Source: Hofstenia miamia
Lineage: Eukaryota > Xenacoelomorpha > Acoela
NCBI GenBank assembly: GCA_004352715.1
Contig: SCFE01000036.1
Coordinates: 889,914 to 953,913 of the forward strand
Direction of reading: 5' to 3'
DNA: 64,000 nucleotides
Every line of letters begins with the position of its first letter. Positions within the stretch are counted from its first letter, which is position 1. The translations under genes were made by a program, and so were the position numbers. Positions 10,314-22,431 of this stretch are shown in pieces. A model generated the notes under the pieces. It was not told where the DNA came from, ran no database searches, and saw nothing but the letters and a program-made list of their open reading frames with translations.

Positions 10314-12214
10314 TAGGGTTCAAATAATTATGCATTTGCATACATGCATATGCAAATGCATATTTTCAAGAATTTTTTAAGCATTTACCTTAAATGCATA
10401 TTTCCAAAAAATATGTAATCAATTGCATATTTCCTGTCAATTTGTATATTTCCTCTAGACTAAGAATCTGACCTCTGTGGTTCATCCAATCAGGCAAATT
10501 ACTGGAATGAGTCATGCTGACAAGTAACATTGAAAACAAGAATTTGTCATATTGCAAAGTATTAGCATCAGCAACAGTGAACCAAATGCCAAAGGAAAAA
10601 GAAACAAAAAATGACAGTCTTCAATGATATGTGGATGATTATGAGGAATTTTCTACAGATGGACATGTATTATTCTGCAAATACTTTGAGACCAACATAA
10701 CTGCTGATAAAAAGTTTCAAGTTACACAGCATCTCCAAACCGCGAAACACAATCACCTATGAAAATTGCGCAATGGAACTCCACAACAAAGCCTTCTCAC
10801 ATCTCTACCACCTGGACCCAGTTGCTCAGTTTTCAATTCAGACTTGTGCCAAGCCTTCATTGCAGCCAATATACCTCTTGGCAAACTGCAAAATAAGGTA
10901 CTCAGACAGTTTCTGACAACATATACAGGTAAAGATATCCCAGATGAATCAACATTGAGGAAGAACTATGTGGCAGTCTTGCATCAGGAAATGTTAGAGA
11001 AAATACGACAAAAAGCAAACGAAAAATTCATATGGGTTTCTTTGGATGAAACGACTGATGTCGAACAGCGCTGTGTTGTAAACTTTGTTTTCGGAATATT
11101 TGGAGAAAGTAACAGATATCTTCTAACGGTTGATGTTCTTGAAAAGGTTAACCATTCAACAATCGCGGCCTTCTTCAATAACTCTGTGATATTACTGTGG
11201 CCTTCGAATGTTTTGTATGAAAACATTCTTTTAGTCTGCACAGATGCTGCTCCTTATATGGGTAAGGCCATGAATGGATTACGAATTTTGTATCCAAAAA
11301 TTATTCACGTTATGTGTGTTTGTCATGGCCTAAATCGAGTGTCAGAGCTCATCAAGTCAAAATACCCTGATGTCAACAATTTAATTGCTAATGTTAAGAA
11401 AATATTCACCAAAGCTCCATGCAGATGGGAAAAATTTACAGAGTTGGCAGTCAACATACCCCTTCCACCATCTGTTGTCATGTGATGGGGTAAATGGATT
11501 GATGCTGTTGTTTATTATGCCAAGCATTTTGAAGCCATTAAAACTGTAATCAATAGTTTAGATGCTGGAGATGCTGCTTGTATTCATCGTGGTCAGTATC
11601 TATTCAACTTGCAAAGAATTTGGGAGTCTCTAGTGCATATTTCTACAAATTATTCTTGCATTTCAAGAGCAATTTTGAAGCTTGAGCAAAGAGTCTTGAA
11701 GTAATAGAGGGAATAAAGGATAAATTGAAAAATACTGATCTGGAAATAATAGAAAAATTCTCACAAGTATTGAAGAAAAATGAGGGCTATGGAAGCTTAT
11801 TTCTGCCATTCTTTCAGGAGTTGGTGAGATAGACAAGTCTTGAGGTATTCAAACTTTCAGACTTAATGCATCTCAAAGATGCACCTGTGGTATCATGTGA
11901 CGTTGAATGAGTATTTTCTGAATACAAAAATATTTTATCTGACAATAGACATAAATTCAATTTTCAAAGTCTGCAACATCACATTGTTATAAAGTCAACT
12001 CTGATTTGTAGATATTGACACTCTTCACGTTTTAAATACATGTATTAAAATACTTGAAAGTTCAGTCTTTTTGTTATAACAAGTACCTATGGTACATAGT
12101 TATAGAATAAGCTATTTTCTGTAAGTGCATATTTAATTGCATATTTAGGATATTTTAATGTAATATTTGCATGCATATTTGTGGGATTTTTAGTGCATAA
12201 TTATCTGAACTCTA
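10314..12214 (+). mobile_element. hAT-superfamily DNA transposon with TIRs and target duplication
   Basis: The element starts TAGGGTTCAAATAATTATGC and ends with the inverted counterpart TAGAGTTCAGATAATTATGC (two mismatches). It is flanked on both sides by the 8-bp duplication CTTATCAG (10306-10313 and 12215-12222), which is diagnostic for hAT elements. Subterminal regions are rich in GCATAT/TGCATATT motifs on both sides, probably transposase-binding sites. The length is 1,901 bp. The internal gene is broken, so the element is not autonomous now. A second copy lies at 32518-34301. Confidence 0.9.
10640..12010 (+). pseudogene. hAT transposase, CGGBP1-like group (broken)
   Basis: The order is that of a hAT transposase. 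A BED-type zinc finger lies at 10670-10755: the first Cys is present (LFCKY), the second is replaced by Phe, and a QHL...KH part follows. The RNase H-like core carries STLRKNY, the catalytic-type SLDETTD (about 11038-11060), CTDAAPYM (about 11240) and the HGL.RV block. The C-terminal dimerisation motif (CDVE.VFSEYKNILS, about 11900-11950) comes last. TGA codons at 10759, 11483 and inside VE.VFS break it, and a frame change follows about 11700. The first two stops are shared with the copy at 32.5 kb, so the gene was dead before that duplication. Related proteins include vertebrate CGGBP1, which derives from such transposases. Confidence 0.8.
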
Positions 12215-12222
12215 CTTATCAG

Positions 12223-12748
12223 GCAACTAAGTGAATCAAATTGTACATGTATTGCACATAATCCAATTTATGTCTATAAATTATTAAAAAGAGTAAAGGT
12301 AATGCAATATTTAACCCAGAAAAAACCTTTCTGCTAATTACCAGAAAACTCTCATCAAAGAAAAGTGTGTGGAATTCTCAATTATGAATTTTTCATTTGT
12401 TGTTTCTCATTTGGGAAAAGGACTTAATCTGTTGGTTAATTAAGTGGTGATAATTTTGAACAGTTTTGATTACTTTTCCAAATTTTTCCATGTAGATTTT
12501 TGAAATCTGTTGAATTTCAGTTTTATTCATTGTTCAATGAGCTCATGCAAAAATCAAAATTATGGGAAATACTGTATACAGTTTCAAGGCACAGACAGTG
12601 ATAAGACAAATTCATTGGTGATATCAAACATTGCAAATGAATTTGCTTCAGTCAATGAAAACAGACTCAGAATTTTTGGACAAGTTAAAATGAACATTTG
12701 ATCTCATCTACATAAATTTTGTAAATATTTTTATGAATATTTTTTACA
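12223..12748. other. AT-rich intergenic sequence, no gene seen
   Basis: Only a 63-codon open stretch without recognisable features occurs (12510-12701). Probably non-coding. Confidence 0.5.
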
Positions 12749-12766
12749 GGGTTAGGGTTAGGGTTA
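12749..12766 (+). repeat. Short telomere-type tract, three GGGTTA units
   Basis: Three perfect GGGTTA units (TTAGGG-type). They are followed immediately by a hairpin and an AT tract that runs into a gap. This is either an interstitial telomeric site or part of a repeat consensus. Confidence 0.8.
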
Positions 12767-12788
12767 CTATGGGATACAAATCCCATAG
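12767..12788. repeat. Perfect 9-bp inverted repeat
   Basis: CTATGGGAT, spacer ACAA, ATCCCATAG. It lies directly between the telomere-type units and the (AT)n tract. Confidence 0.8.
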
Positions 12789-12797
12789 TATCTAGAC

Positions 12798-12800
<3 letters not shown>

Positions 12801-12835
<35 letters not shown>
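12801..12835. repeat. (AT)n microsatellite ending at a gap
   Basis: Uninterrupted AT dinucleotides up to the start of the N run. Confidence 0.95.
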
Positions 12836-13835
12836 NNNNNNNNNNNNNNNNNNNNNNNNNNNNNNNNNNNNNNNNNNNNNNNNNNNNNNNNNNNNNNNNN
12901 NNNNNNNNNNNNNNNNNNNNNNNNNNNNNNNNNNNNNNNNNNNNNNNNNNNNNNNNNNNNNNNNNNNNNNNNNNNNNNNNNNNNNNNNNNNNNNNNNNNN
13001 NNNNNNNNNNNNNNNNNNNNNNNNNNNNNNNNNNNNNNNNNNNNNNNNNNNNNNNNNNNNNNNNNNNNNNNNNNNNNNNNNNNNNNNNNNNNNNNNNNNN
13101 NNNNNNNNNNNNNNNNNNNNNNNNNNNNNNNNNNNNNNNNNNNNNNNNNNNNNNNNNNNNNNNNNNNNNNNNNNNNNNNNNNNNNNNNNNNNNNNNNNNN
13201 NNNNNNNNNNNNNNNNNNNNNNNNNNNNNNNNNNNNNNNNNNNNNNNNNNNNNNNNNNNNNNNNNNNNNNNNNNNNNNNNNNNNNNNNNNNNNNNNNNNN
13301 NNNNNNNNNNNNNNNNNNNNNNNNNNNNNNNNNNNNNNNNNNNNNNNNNNNNNNNNNNNNNNNNNNNNNNNNNNNNNNNNNNNNNNNNNNNNNNNNNNNN
13401 NNNNNNNNNNNNNNNNNNNNNNNNNNNNNNNNNNNNNNNNNNNNNNNNNNNNNNNNNNNNNNNNNNNNNNNNNNNNNNNNNNNNNNNNNNNNNNNNNNNN
13501 NNNNNNNNNNNNNNNNNNNNNNNNNNNNNNNNNNNNNNNNNNNNNNNNNNNNNNNNNNNNNNNNNNNNNNNNNNNNNNNNNNNNNNNNNNNNNNNNNNNN
13601 NNNNNNNNNNNNNNNNNNNNNNNNNNNNNNNNNNNNNNNNNNNNNNNNNNNNNNNNNNNNNNNNNNNNNNNNNNNNNNNNNNNNNNNNNNNNNNNNNNNN
13701 NNNNNNNNNNNNNNNNNNNNNNNNNNNNNNNNNNNNNNNNNNNNNNNNNNNNNNNNNNNNNNNNNNNNNNNNNNNNNNNNNNNNNNNNNNNNNNNNNNNN
13801 NNNNNNNNNNNNNNNNNNNNNNNNNNNNNNNNNNN
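12836..13835. other. Assembly gap, 1000 N
   Basis: N only. Confidence 0.95.
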
Positions 13836-13851
13836 ATTTCTATCAATTCAG

Positions 13852-14789
13852 TGTAACATCCTCCACCTGGCCTATTTGCACTGTGTATTATTGCTAATAA
13901 CTACAACTCAGTAAATTGCAGGTGAGGAGTTACTATGTTGGTGAACCGCCAAACTTTTCCTCTCTACTTAACTAGTTAGGTTAATCGAGTACTAATCATC
14001 ACTATTTAGGTGACGAAGCCGTGTGACGTTTCCTCTTCGAATCATCTGTGGGCTACTGCCCGAAGCCGATCTCCACATCACAGTTCCTCTCCTTCATGAA
14101 CGATTGACCAAATCCACTGCACCGTCTCAGCTCAATGAGGACTAATTATGTGTACCTTACCTTAGCTCAGTGCGTGTACTCATGTCAAGTTGTAACTGAC
14201 TTAAACTCAATTTTGTAAAGTGTTTGTTGGTTTGATTAAGTAAAGCAACCAGGCATTGACACTAACTGCATTTAAATAATATTAAAGTAGCCATTACCAT
14301 AAAATTACTGGCTTTGTAAATTAATTAATAGATTGCAGTTTCCTATACTTACATTTAATAACAATACATGTAAGGTCATTTATTCGGTCGATTATAGTCA
14401 AGTCTCCTACTATTAAGAATAGATAAATATCCCTAGGGTTTGGCTATCCAGCCGTTTCAAGCATCTATTTAAATGTACATGTATAGATCGGTAGTCAGAC
14501 TAAGCAAGAATCAAAAAACTCCTATCTGTAACATAAGTGCAGTTTCATGACTGGCACAAGGACCCTTTGAATTGATCCTGTGATGGAATCCAGCCACTAC
14601 TTGACACAACTTGCTTAGCTGAACATTTTATTAAATATCAAACCAGATAAATGAAGAATGAAAAATAAAATAAACTCTGAAGAATTTATTGTTCATCAAA
14701 ATTCTCTTAAATTCTAAGCTATTTATTTAAAAAGTTTTAAGTACCTGCCAATTTTGAATTTTGAATAAATCTTCTGCCAATATGCTACA
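13852..14789 (+). repeat. LTR of the TGTAACATCC family, shortened 3' end
   Basis: It begins TGTAACATCCTCCACCTGGC and follows the other LTRs through GAAGCCGATCTCCACA and the CTCAGTGCGTGTAC segment. It then reaches ATGCTACA at 14789, the same terminus as the solo LTR at 23786, but lacks the last part before it. I see no matching target duplication. Confidence 0.65.
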
Positions 14790-16420
14790 TAAGCATAGCT
14801 AGATTGACTGAGCTTTCATTATATTTTACCAGAATAATAATGAATTTGATCTATTCTTTAATACAATATGAAAGAAATAGGTTTTCAAATGTGAAGCCAT
14901 GTCATCCACTATGTAACAACTAATTAAACATGGCTACCTTGAATAAACATGATTCACTAGATAGAACAAAGAACTATTGCACTTTTGACAACAAATGACT
15001 CAGTTATCCTTAAAAATACAATATTATTTTATTATTTATTAGTTTAATATTTCTTCTTGAATTTTGTTTTGTTTATAGTTAATTCACCATTCCATTTCTT
15101 TGTTGAGTTATGCTGTTTATCAATTATGATCTCTATGGAAACAAGAGATCAAATTAAATCAGATCTCAGATTAATTCAGATCAGATGAGAAATGGAATAG
15201 ATAAGATCAGATATGGATCAGATTCCATCAGATCTCAATTTTAAAAATATTTCAGATCTATTTAAGATCCAACATTTTTTAAAAATTTTGTATATTGTGC
15301 ATTTTATACATTAAGTAAAATTTTGTAATTTCATTTCATTGTTCATGCAACAGCTTCCATGCTATTCTTTTCAGCAACTTATCAAATTGATGACATATAT
15401 TTAAAATCTGAAAATGAGATTCATGTTAGCCATCACATAATGACAAAATTGTAAAGCAATCAAAATATTTGTTTGCATGAACTTGCAAATGGAAAAGCAG
15501 ATGACACACAGAAGCAAGTGGAATAACTTAGTACTGTAAACACTGCCAAAATTTTATGATAATACTTGCATCAGCATGAAAATCTATGTTGATTAACACC
15601 AGGATTTGCTGATGTCAGAGTAATTAAAGGCCTGACTCCAGTACTAGAATGAGCCTATTCCTAATAAAACTTAAATGTAACACAGAAGATCAGGTAAGGG
15701 AAGGGTGCATGGCCACACTCAGCTGACCCAATACAGAGAATCATTATAGAAAGAGTTGTATAAGACGGGAGCCCTAATTCAAGTAAAGAGAGAGGGAAGC
15801 CCTATAAGTTCTTAGGTGTGAAGTGTATCCTACATGCTTGTGTACCTAAATTCAGAGCAGGCCTCAGTTCATGCAATTTAGTTGCTGCATTAAATATAAT
15901 AAACATAACACAAGACAAGTGGTTGTGAAAAGCCCTATTCTTAAACCAGCCAAAGTTGAATTGAAATGAAACTTGTAAAGCTGTACCTGAACAAGGCACC
16001 CTTGGCAACAATCAAATAATTTAGAAAAGCATTTTAATAAATAACATATGCAAATAGTAGTAAGGGTAGAGTAAAATCTATTGAGCTTTTAATAATAAAT
16101 TCAAAGTATTTAAACATAAAAACAGGTGTATGATAAACAAAAGAAACACTAAAAGCATACCATGAAACTATGAGTAAACACTAACAGATTCCTCATTAAC
16201 CTTTTACATGGTGATCAATTAAATCAAAATTACTGTGTGGCAGATGATTCAAACATTTAAAATTTCACAGATTGTCTAACACTCTTTAAGTCAAATGAGG
16301 AAATACAAATGTGTATAAATATAATGTACAATTGATATTTATCAAATTTGAAATACTAATGAGAAAATGTTTGTTATGCACTGATTGATGCCACATGCCT
16401 CCCCCCTAAACTGGGCTATT
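14790..16420. other. AT-rich stretch, no supported gene
   Basis: Contains the GATC-rich repeat at 15143-15270. A 69-codon minus-strand open stretch at 15802-16011 shows no features and is not called. Confidence 0.5.
15143..15270. repeat. Degenerate (ATCAGATC)n-like low-complexity repeat
   Basis: AGATC, CAGATC and GATCAG words recur about ten times in 130 bases with irregular spacing. Confidence 0.6.
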
Positions 16421-18680
16421 TTAATTGACCAATTCAACAGTATCAGGTTGTATGAGTTGCTGAGTGTGTTGCAGCAACAAGATAGCATGTGGATTGTTCC
16501 ATGATAGAATATCAGATAATTCTATTGAATGAGTTGCATAACAGATTGATTCAAGTTCTGTAGTTAGAGTTTTAGTGAACTTATAGAACTTAGGGTTGAT
16601 CATTTGAGTTGATATAGGTAAAGCATTAAGGAGAGAGTTAATTTTTCTTGTGAAAATGTTGTAGAATTTATAATAAAGGTGTAGTCCTTTCAGAGCAATA
16701 AGTAATGTCATTCAAGCATCAATATTGGATGCATGAGCTTCATCTTGTTTGATTGTAGTTTTGCGGTGGAAAATTTAAAGAATGTATACAAATTAGTGAG
16801 AGTTAATGTCGTCAAAATAGATTGATATGTGCTCATTGAGTATGTCTTCTGTGATTAAATCAGGTTGTTTATCCTGGCTCACATCATCATTATAATTTTG
16901 ATGTGCTTTGCATCAAGAGGAGATCATTCATACCAGAGAAGAAAATGATTGTTTTGGACAGAAGTTTTATGAGTGATTATTTAAGGTGATAAATTTGATC
17001 AGATACTGGCTTACCATTGCAGAAGACATATTCTAAAGTAAAATTACCATCAGTGTATTAATGTGATGTATTGTTGTTTCTTATAAGTTTTTGTCAACTC
17101 TGTTTGTATTTCTCAGAGTGTAGGGTTTTTACAAGATCACTGAGATTATTAATCTATTGTTCTTCTTTGTTTAGTGGAATGTGTACACAGTGGGTTTTCT
17201 TATGAATTAATCTCCACAATGGTTTGGATAATAGCAGTATGTATGAGCAGACTGGGGATGCAGTAATTGTTTTCTGTCTTGATAGCTTCTTCCATGGAGA
17301 TATCTGTGGTAGGAGTAATGTGCAGTTTGGCAATCCCAATGGAAATAAGATAGTTCATCTGTGTGCAAACTATGTGCTTCCATAGGGTACCTGAGCTGTA
17401 GTGAGGACAGAGACATTCAATTGTTGTATCTGATAAGATGATTTTAGAAGTTGTACATTCTACATCAAAAGCAAGTTATGAGTGTGGCTCAAGTAAAAGA
17501 GCTATATCTGTTTTAGTCCAAGCTTCAGTAAAACACATTTTCATATAAGAAATGCTGTCACTTTCTTTCATAACAATGTATTGGTGATCCATTATTGTTG
17601 CATCAACAGGGGTAGCTTTCGTAATGCATATCAGATAAGAGGACGCATATGTTTTAATCCATTCTGGTTTAGGTGGTAATATCTCAGCACCTAGTTTTTC
17701 GAGATTATTTTCTTTGATGGTTGTTTGATGGCATTGAGTCAAAGACATCTCTGTAGACAGCATGACGTCTTTGTTCATTTGTAATTGTTATGGTGACTGA
17801 ATGGATTGTTCAATGATTTCTATAGGAATGCATTTGGTGCCATCTTTTCTATATTTGAGGGTAGTAGTCAGCTTTTTGTATGAGCTTTCTGGGTAAAATT
17901 TGCTGTGATAATTAAATAAAATTTCGTTTTTTATGACCAGAAGACATTTACTTGATTTATCATAGTAATCAAGCATTGAATGCTGTTGGTGACAAATGAG
18001 ATGAGTTGATGATAACAGTGCATTAGTTTCTGGTAGAGAGTATAATTTTGTATCACAGGTTGCTCCCCACATGTATTTTCTGCATGTATCTGATAGCATG
18101 TGAATGTCTCTATTTGCAATTTTCAGTTTGTTGCTTATGAGTGTGATTGGTAAGGAGCTGAGTGGGTTTTCCTTATTTATAATACATGAGTAATATTTTT
18201 TGAAAAGATTAGCAGGTTTTGTTTGTTTTCCCTGAGGTGACACCAGTAGGGATGTTCCATATAAAAGCCAATTCTTTAATTGCATGGAGATAGGAACAAC
18301 TGAGTTTGGTAAATAACAAGTAAATTTTCAAGAGAAAGATTAATTTCTGCTTGTATGATTAAATTGTCTTTGTTAGTAAGTAAATATTGGAGATTAGTAA
18401 TATGAAACTCTGCATCAAAGTTAGTGTGTACAGTACTACAATAATAAGATTGATGCATTTCTTCTAACTTCTTGTGTGTATAAAAGATAAGAGTGTTTAT
18501 AACTGGACAGTTTTCAGCATCTATAAGATAAGGTAATACAGAACAACTAACTTTATGATTAGGAATATCCAATTGCTTGTTTATGAATAATTTTGTCTCT
18601 GGAGATAACTGTGATTCAGTGATGTAATGTGTGGTTCTGGTGGCAATGAACTAGGGGTGGAACATTTCAGAGCCAACATA
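16421..18680 (-). pseudogene. Unassigned element, copy 4 (old, frameshifted)
   Basis: A decayed minus-strand relative of copy 1 with the same landmarks in the same order. These are FHP..IAT and LSPETK near 18.6-18.66 kb, the DAEN segment (matching DADN) near 18.5 kb, AEINLSLENL near 18.35 kb, CRKYMWGATCDTK near 18.07 kb, MKMCFTEAWT near 17.53 kb, QMNYL.SIGIAK near 17.35 kb and MTLLIALKGLHLY at 16.7 kb. At least three frames are used and many stops are present. Similarity to copy 1 is visible only at protein level, which points to an older insertion or a separate lineage. It is useful for deciding which codons in copy 1 are mutated. Confidence 0.6.
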
Positions 18681-19392
18681 TGAAAGATTAGCATGATGTT
18701 GATTCTGCTGTTCCAATGAGCATTGTTGAAAGGCAGATCTATGTGAGGATACAGAACTTAAGGAGGAGATTGAGTGATGACAAGGTTTTTTAGATTGGGA
18801 TAATACCACTGGTTGTAACACTGACTCTTCTGCTTTGCTGCTCTCAAATTTTCATTTTGCAGTATACTCAATGTCCACATTGGACCTCTCTGTGAGATGG
18901 CTACCCAAGCTATACCATGGGTAGGTGCTTGGTAAGGTTGAATGACCACTCAATATGCCTTCACTCTCCATGCTGTACCAAGGAGAGGATGAAGGGTTCA
19001 ACACTTCAACAGGTGCAGTAGTAAAGAATATACCAGTTGCATATATATGTGTTTCTAATAATGATCAGTTTTCAATAACTTTTTACACTTTTCTATTGAT
19101 TTTGATAGGAAAAAAGGCGTTTTTTAGAAATTGTGGATTTTACAGCCAGGGGTAAAAAAACTATGGTCATACCCATATAAATTATTATTCAATTATACCC
19201 CCATTTCAACTATGTACCAAAATGTTTTTAATCAATTTTTTTACATTTCTTATATAATCTGCATTTTCTGGACATTCCAAAATATTTTCAAAACACTTTA
19301 AAACAATATAACTAGCATGCACATGATGTTCTTTTGAAGACTCTTTAATCTTTGTCAATATCTAAAATATATCTTTGATAAGAGATACTGTT
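18681..19392. other. AT-rich stretch without a supported gene
   Basis: It probably held the N-terminal part of copy 4 (a minus-strand open stretch lies at 18758-18949), but I see no residue-level match to the other copies there. Confidence 0.35.
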
Positions 19393-19610
19393 TTGGCTTA
19401 TGGCATACACTGTTTTGAAAACTTAATGGAATGTTAAAATAGCAATCTGATTGGATAAACTGGCTTATGGCATACACTGTTTTGAAAACTTAGGGAAACT
19501 TAGAATAACAATTTAATTGAATATTCTAGCTTATTCAATACATCATTATAAAAATTTACAATATTAATTGAATAATATTTTGACTAATATCATACACTGT
19601 TTTTTTAAAT
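19393..19610 (+). repeat. Short degenerate tandem repeat
   Basis: The block GGCTTATGGCATACACTGTT followed by TTGAAAACTTA occurs at about 19396 and 19462. A weaker third copy (ATCATACACTGTTTT) lies near 19588. Confidence 0.65.
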
Positions 19611-19634
19611 TTAGATTAAAATATTAACATCAAT

Positions 19635-20261
19635 TCATGTTAATTGAGTATGATTGTATGCATAGATAAAAATAATATAAAAAATTTTACCATTACCTGT
19701 CTGTGAATAATAACAGGTAATTTCCTTCATGTTAACTTTAAAAAAACTCAGTGGTAGTATTGAGGTCACAATTTTGCTAAGTTGTGTAGTTAGATTGTGA
19801 AATTGTATTAGGAAGTTGATATGTGTTCTAGAGAATGGAATATGCTCTTTTAATTTTACATACCAATGTCTCTTATTAGATAGCTGCTTAAATTGTTGAA
19901 GCACATGTCCTTTATATGAAGAAATAACTAATAACTTCTGTTGTGAAGAAATGTTAGCTTTTTCTAACATAATTAATGTTTCAACACACTGCTGTATATT
20001 GTTTGTGTTTAAAACAATGTCTCCAAAATTTCTTTGATATAAATTTTCCTTAAAACTACATAACAGCTTGGAGATTGGGTCTTTATGTTGAATTGAATGA
20101 AAATGAGGCTTGTAATACGCCCTTAAGTGGTACTTTGAAAGAAATGGTTGAATGGATTGAATACATCTGGGCTGATTTTTTGTTGGTGCAAAATTCAACA
20201 TCGTTTTTGTGAATTCAAAGAAATCATTCATAAATTCATCTGGCAATGTATATTCAGACAT
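19635..20261 (-). CDS. Uninterrupted 208-residue ORF of unknown function
   Basis: I do not recognise this protein. It is the longest uninterrupted frame without gaps in the mobile-element-rich left half apart from copy 1 segments and the hAT gene. It is basic, rich in Lys, His, Gln and Tyr, and probably mostly helical, with landmarks MSEYTLPDEF at the start and HIPFSRTHINFL in the second half. It lies downstream of the Polinton-like capsid fragment and upstream of copy 4, on the same strand as both, so it could belong to either element. The ATG at 20261 is the first in frame. A lineage-specific element gene is more likely than a host gene, because its surroundings are all repeats. Confidence 0.4.
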   Translation of the reverse strand: MSEYTLPDEFMNDFFEFTKTMLNFAPTKNQPRCIQSIQPFLSKYHLRAYYKPHFHSIQHKDPISKLLCSFKENLYQRNFGDIVLNTNNIQQCVETLIMLEKANISSQQKLLVISSYKGHVLQQFKQLSNKRHWYVKLKEHIPFSRTHINFLIQFHNLTTQLSKIVTSILPLSFFKVNMKEITCYYSQTGNGKIFYIIFIYAYNHTQLT

Positions 20262-20947
20262 TTTTCACAATGCTACTATGTTGTATCCAATAATTTAAAA
20301 TCTTTGAGGTTGCTAAGCAATAACAGGTGTTTTTCCTGCAATATTCAAAATATTAAATTTTAATTTAACAGACAGCTGCTCTAATTATATTTTTAATATT
20401 AATTTTTTAAAGAATAATTTCCTACTAAATTAAAATTTTTACAAATGTTGAAACATAATACATTAATTTCATATTCCCTCAGTAACTAAGCAATAAATGA
20501 TGCTAAAGTAAAAGGTGGAAATATTGTGGAAAGTTGAATAGGAATTAGCTCTCTATGCATAATGTTGGTAATTGAAATATGTCCATATGGCAACAATGAT
20601 ATTTTAGTAATATCCTTAATGAAACAAAAATTCAGTGGAAACAGTGTTCCTTCTTTAACTTTTTAAGTAAATTTCCTACAAATTTATTGCAAATATTGGA
20701 GAAAAATTTACAGCATCAAATCAAATTCAAAGTTTTGGGTCTGGGCCAGTCTGGGTTTAGGTACAAGTCTCAATAAAAATATCAAGAATGAAAAAAGGTA
20801 ATCACAATTTAGTTAAAGAGAGATTCAAAACTTTAAATATTTTGAATCAATGTCTGTTTCACGTCAGGTCAACAGGTACAGATCTCATTAAAAATTTTAG
20901 CATTAAATTAAAGAAAAAAGAAAATAATTTTCCAAAATTATTTTTCC
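20262..20947. other. AT-rich spacer, no gene seen
   Basis: No long frame and no recognisable motif between the 208-residue ORF and the capsid fragment. Confidence 0.5.
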
Positions 20948-21379
20948 CTAAAGTGTTAAAGTAGTTTGATTTGATGTTGTATTCACAGATATGTCTTGTT
21001 CATACATAATCAATGCATAGAATTTAAATGGATCTGCAGGATCACCTTGTAAAGCATAATGAAATCTAATTTCATTGATAGCATTTTGAGATGTATCTTT
21101 TTGTTTAGATAAATCAAATACAATTATTCCATATTTCTCCTTAAATTCAGAAGGTTTAATAAATGTAGCTGTTGAAAAGTCATTAACACCATTATTATAT
21201 CATACAAATTTTGTATATAGTCTTGGAAACTCACTAGTTGGATGAATCTCTACTTGTGGATAAAAATTATCATTTCCTAATTCTAACTGACATGAAGAAA
21301 TTTCAGTAGAATTAAAGGTATCAAAATCAAGTTCATTTGTGCTTTGATTATTAATTTTATCTTCAGTGATGGTATAGAT
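20948..21379 (-). pseudogene. Polinton-like capsid protein, C-terminal part
   Basis: Minus-strand frame ending in TAG at 20948, with one internal TGA near 21200. It continues the capsid frame found at 23787-24281: the solo LTR (21380 to 23786) splits the gene, and the frame resumes in phase across its 4-bp AGAT duplication. Fragments covering N-terminus, middle and C-terminus add up to roughly 390 residues. The fold is not visible from sequence. The capsid assignment rests on gene neighbourhood and general resemblance to jelly-roll capsid ORFs of invertebrate virus-like elements. Confidence 0.45.
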
Positions 21380-22430
21380 TGTAATATCCTCTACCAGGCA
21401 TTATCACTGTTTATCTACAGTTACTATATAATGTTAGTCATGTTATTGCAGGTAAGGATTTACTTGTTGCATACTGCTTGATTTGTTGCTTCCATTAACT
21501 TATGTAACCTGAATTAACCATTCACTATTTAGGTGACAAAGCAATGCAGTAATCTCTGTAATGATCTCTTAATGGGCATCTGCCTGAAGCAGATCTCCAC
21601 ATCCAGTTTCACCACTCCATCCATTGGTTGAGTGCCACTTCTCAGCTCAATCAATACAGTTTATGTGTACCCTACTTTAGCTCAGTGCATACTCAAAGCA
21701 CAGCACAACTTGACTTAAACTCTATTTTGTGAACGTGTTCTATCTTTTTACAACCTGACTTGTTACTAGTTGTTCATTAAATATTACATGTAGCCATTAC
21801 TGAAAATATATTGGCTTATTTAAATATATTTTATTCAAACAACTTCCTAACCTACATTTATAATTTGGTACATGTATGGTCACTTTATTGGTCATTTATG
21901 GGTCATCAATTTCGATCTAAAATAGTATTAATATATCTCCTAGGTTTCAGTCATCCAATGGTTTGTTCACAATTAATTATTTTACTACATGTAGTAATGA
22001 AATGCTAGTCAGCTAATTGAGAGAAAACCCCTATACCTAACCTATGTGCACTTTCGTGACATAGACCCTAGAACTGTTCCATGTGATGAATCCAGACCAC
22101 TACTAAACACTGCTTGATTAGCTTGATATTGTATTAAATAATCAAACTGTCAATGTGAAAACAAAATAAGCATTCCAAGTAAAATTCTTTATCAAATTCT
22201 TACAATGGTTTTTAATCTATTTATAGTAAATCCAGAAGAAGTACCTGTTGATTCAAATTTAAACTTCTGTCAAGATGGTGGCTGAAAATAATGAAAGCGT
22301 CATTTAGTCAAAAAGTATTTTTATCAACAGATACAAATATCTCTTCTTTGACACATATTGTTTCTTGGTTGCATAATACAAATAAATCTTAAATAATTCT
22401 AATTGATTTGATTACAATATTTTTAATCAT
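21380..22430 (+). repeat. Solo LTR (TGTAATATCC...CTACA), main part
   Basis: It starts TGTAATATCC directly after AGAT (21376-21379) and carries the family landmarks TTTAGGTGACAAAGC and GCAGATCTCCACATC. The scaffold is broken by a single N at 22431. The missing last ~73 bases are found at 23714-23786 in an overlapping piece, where the LTR ends in GATGATGCTACA followed by AGAT. The full length is therefore about 1,124 bp, with TG...CA ends and a 4-bp duplication. Confidence 0.75.
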
Positions 22431-22431
22431 N

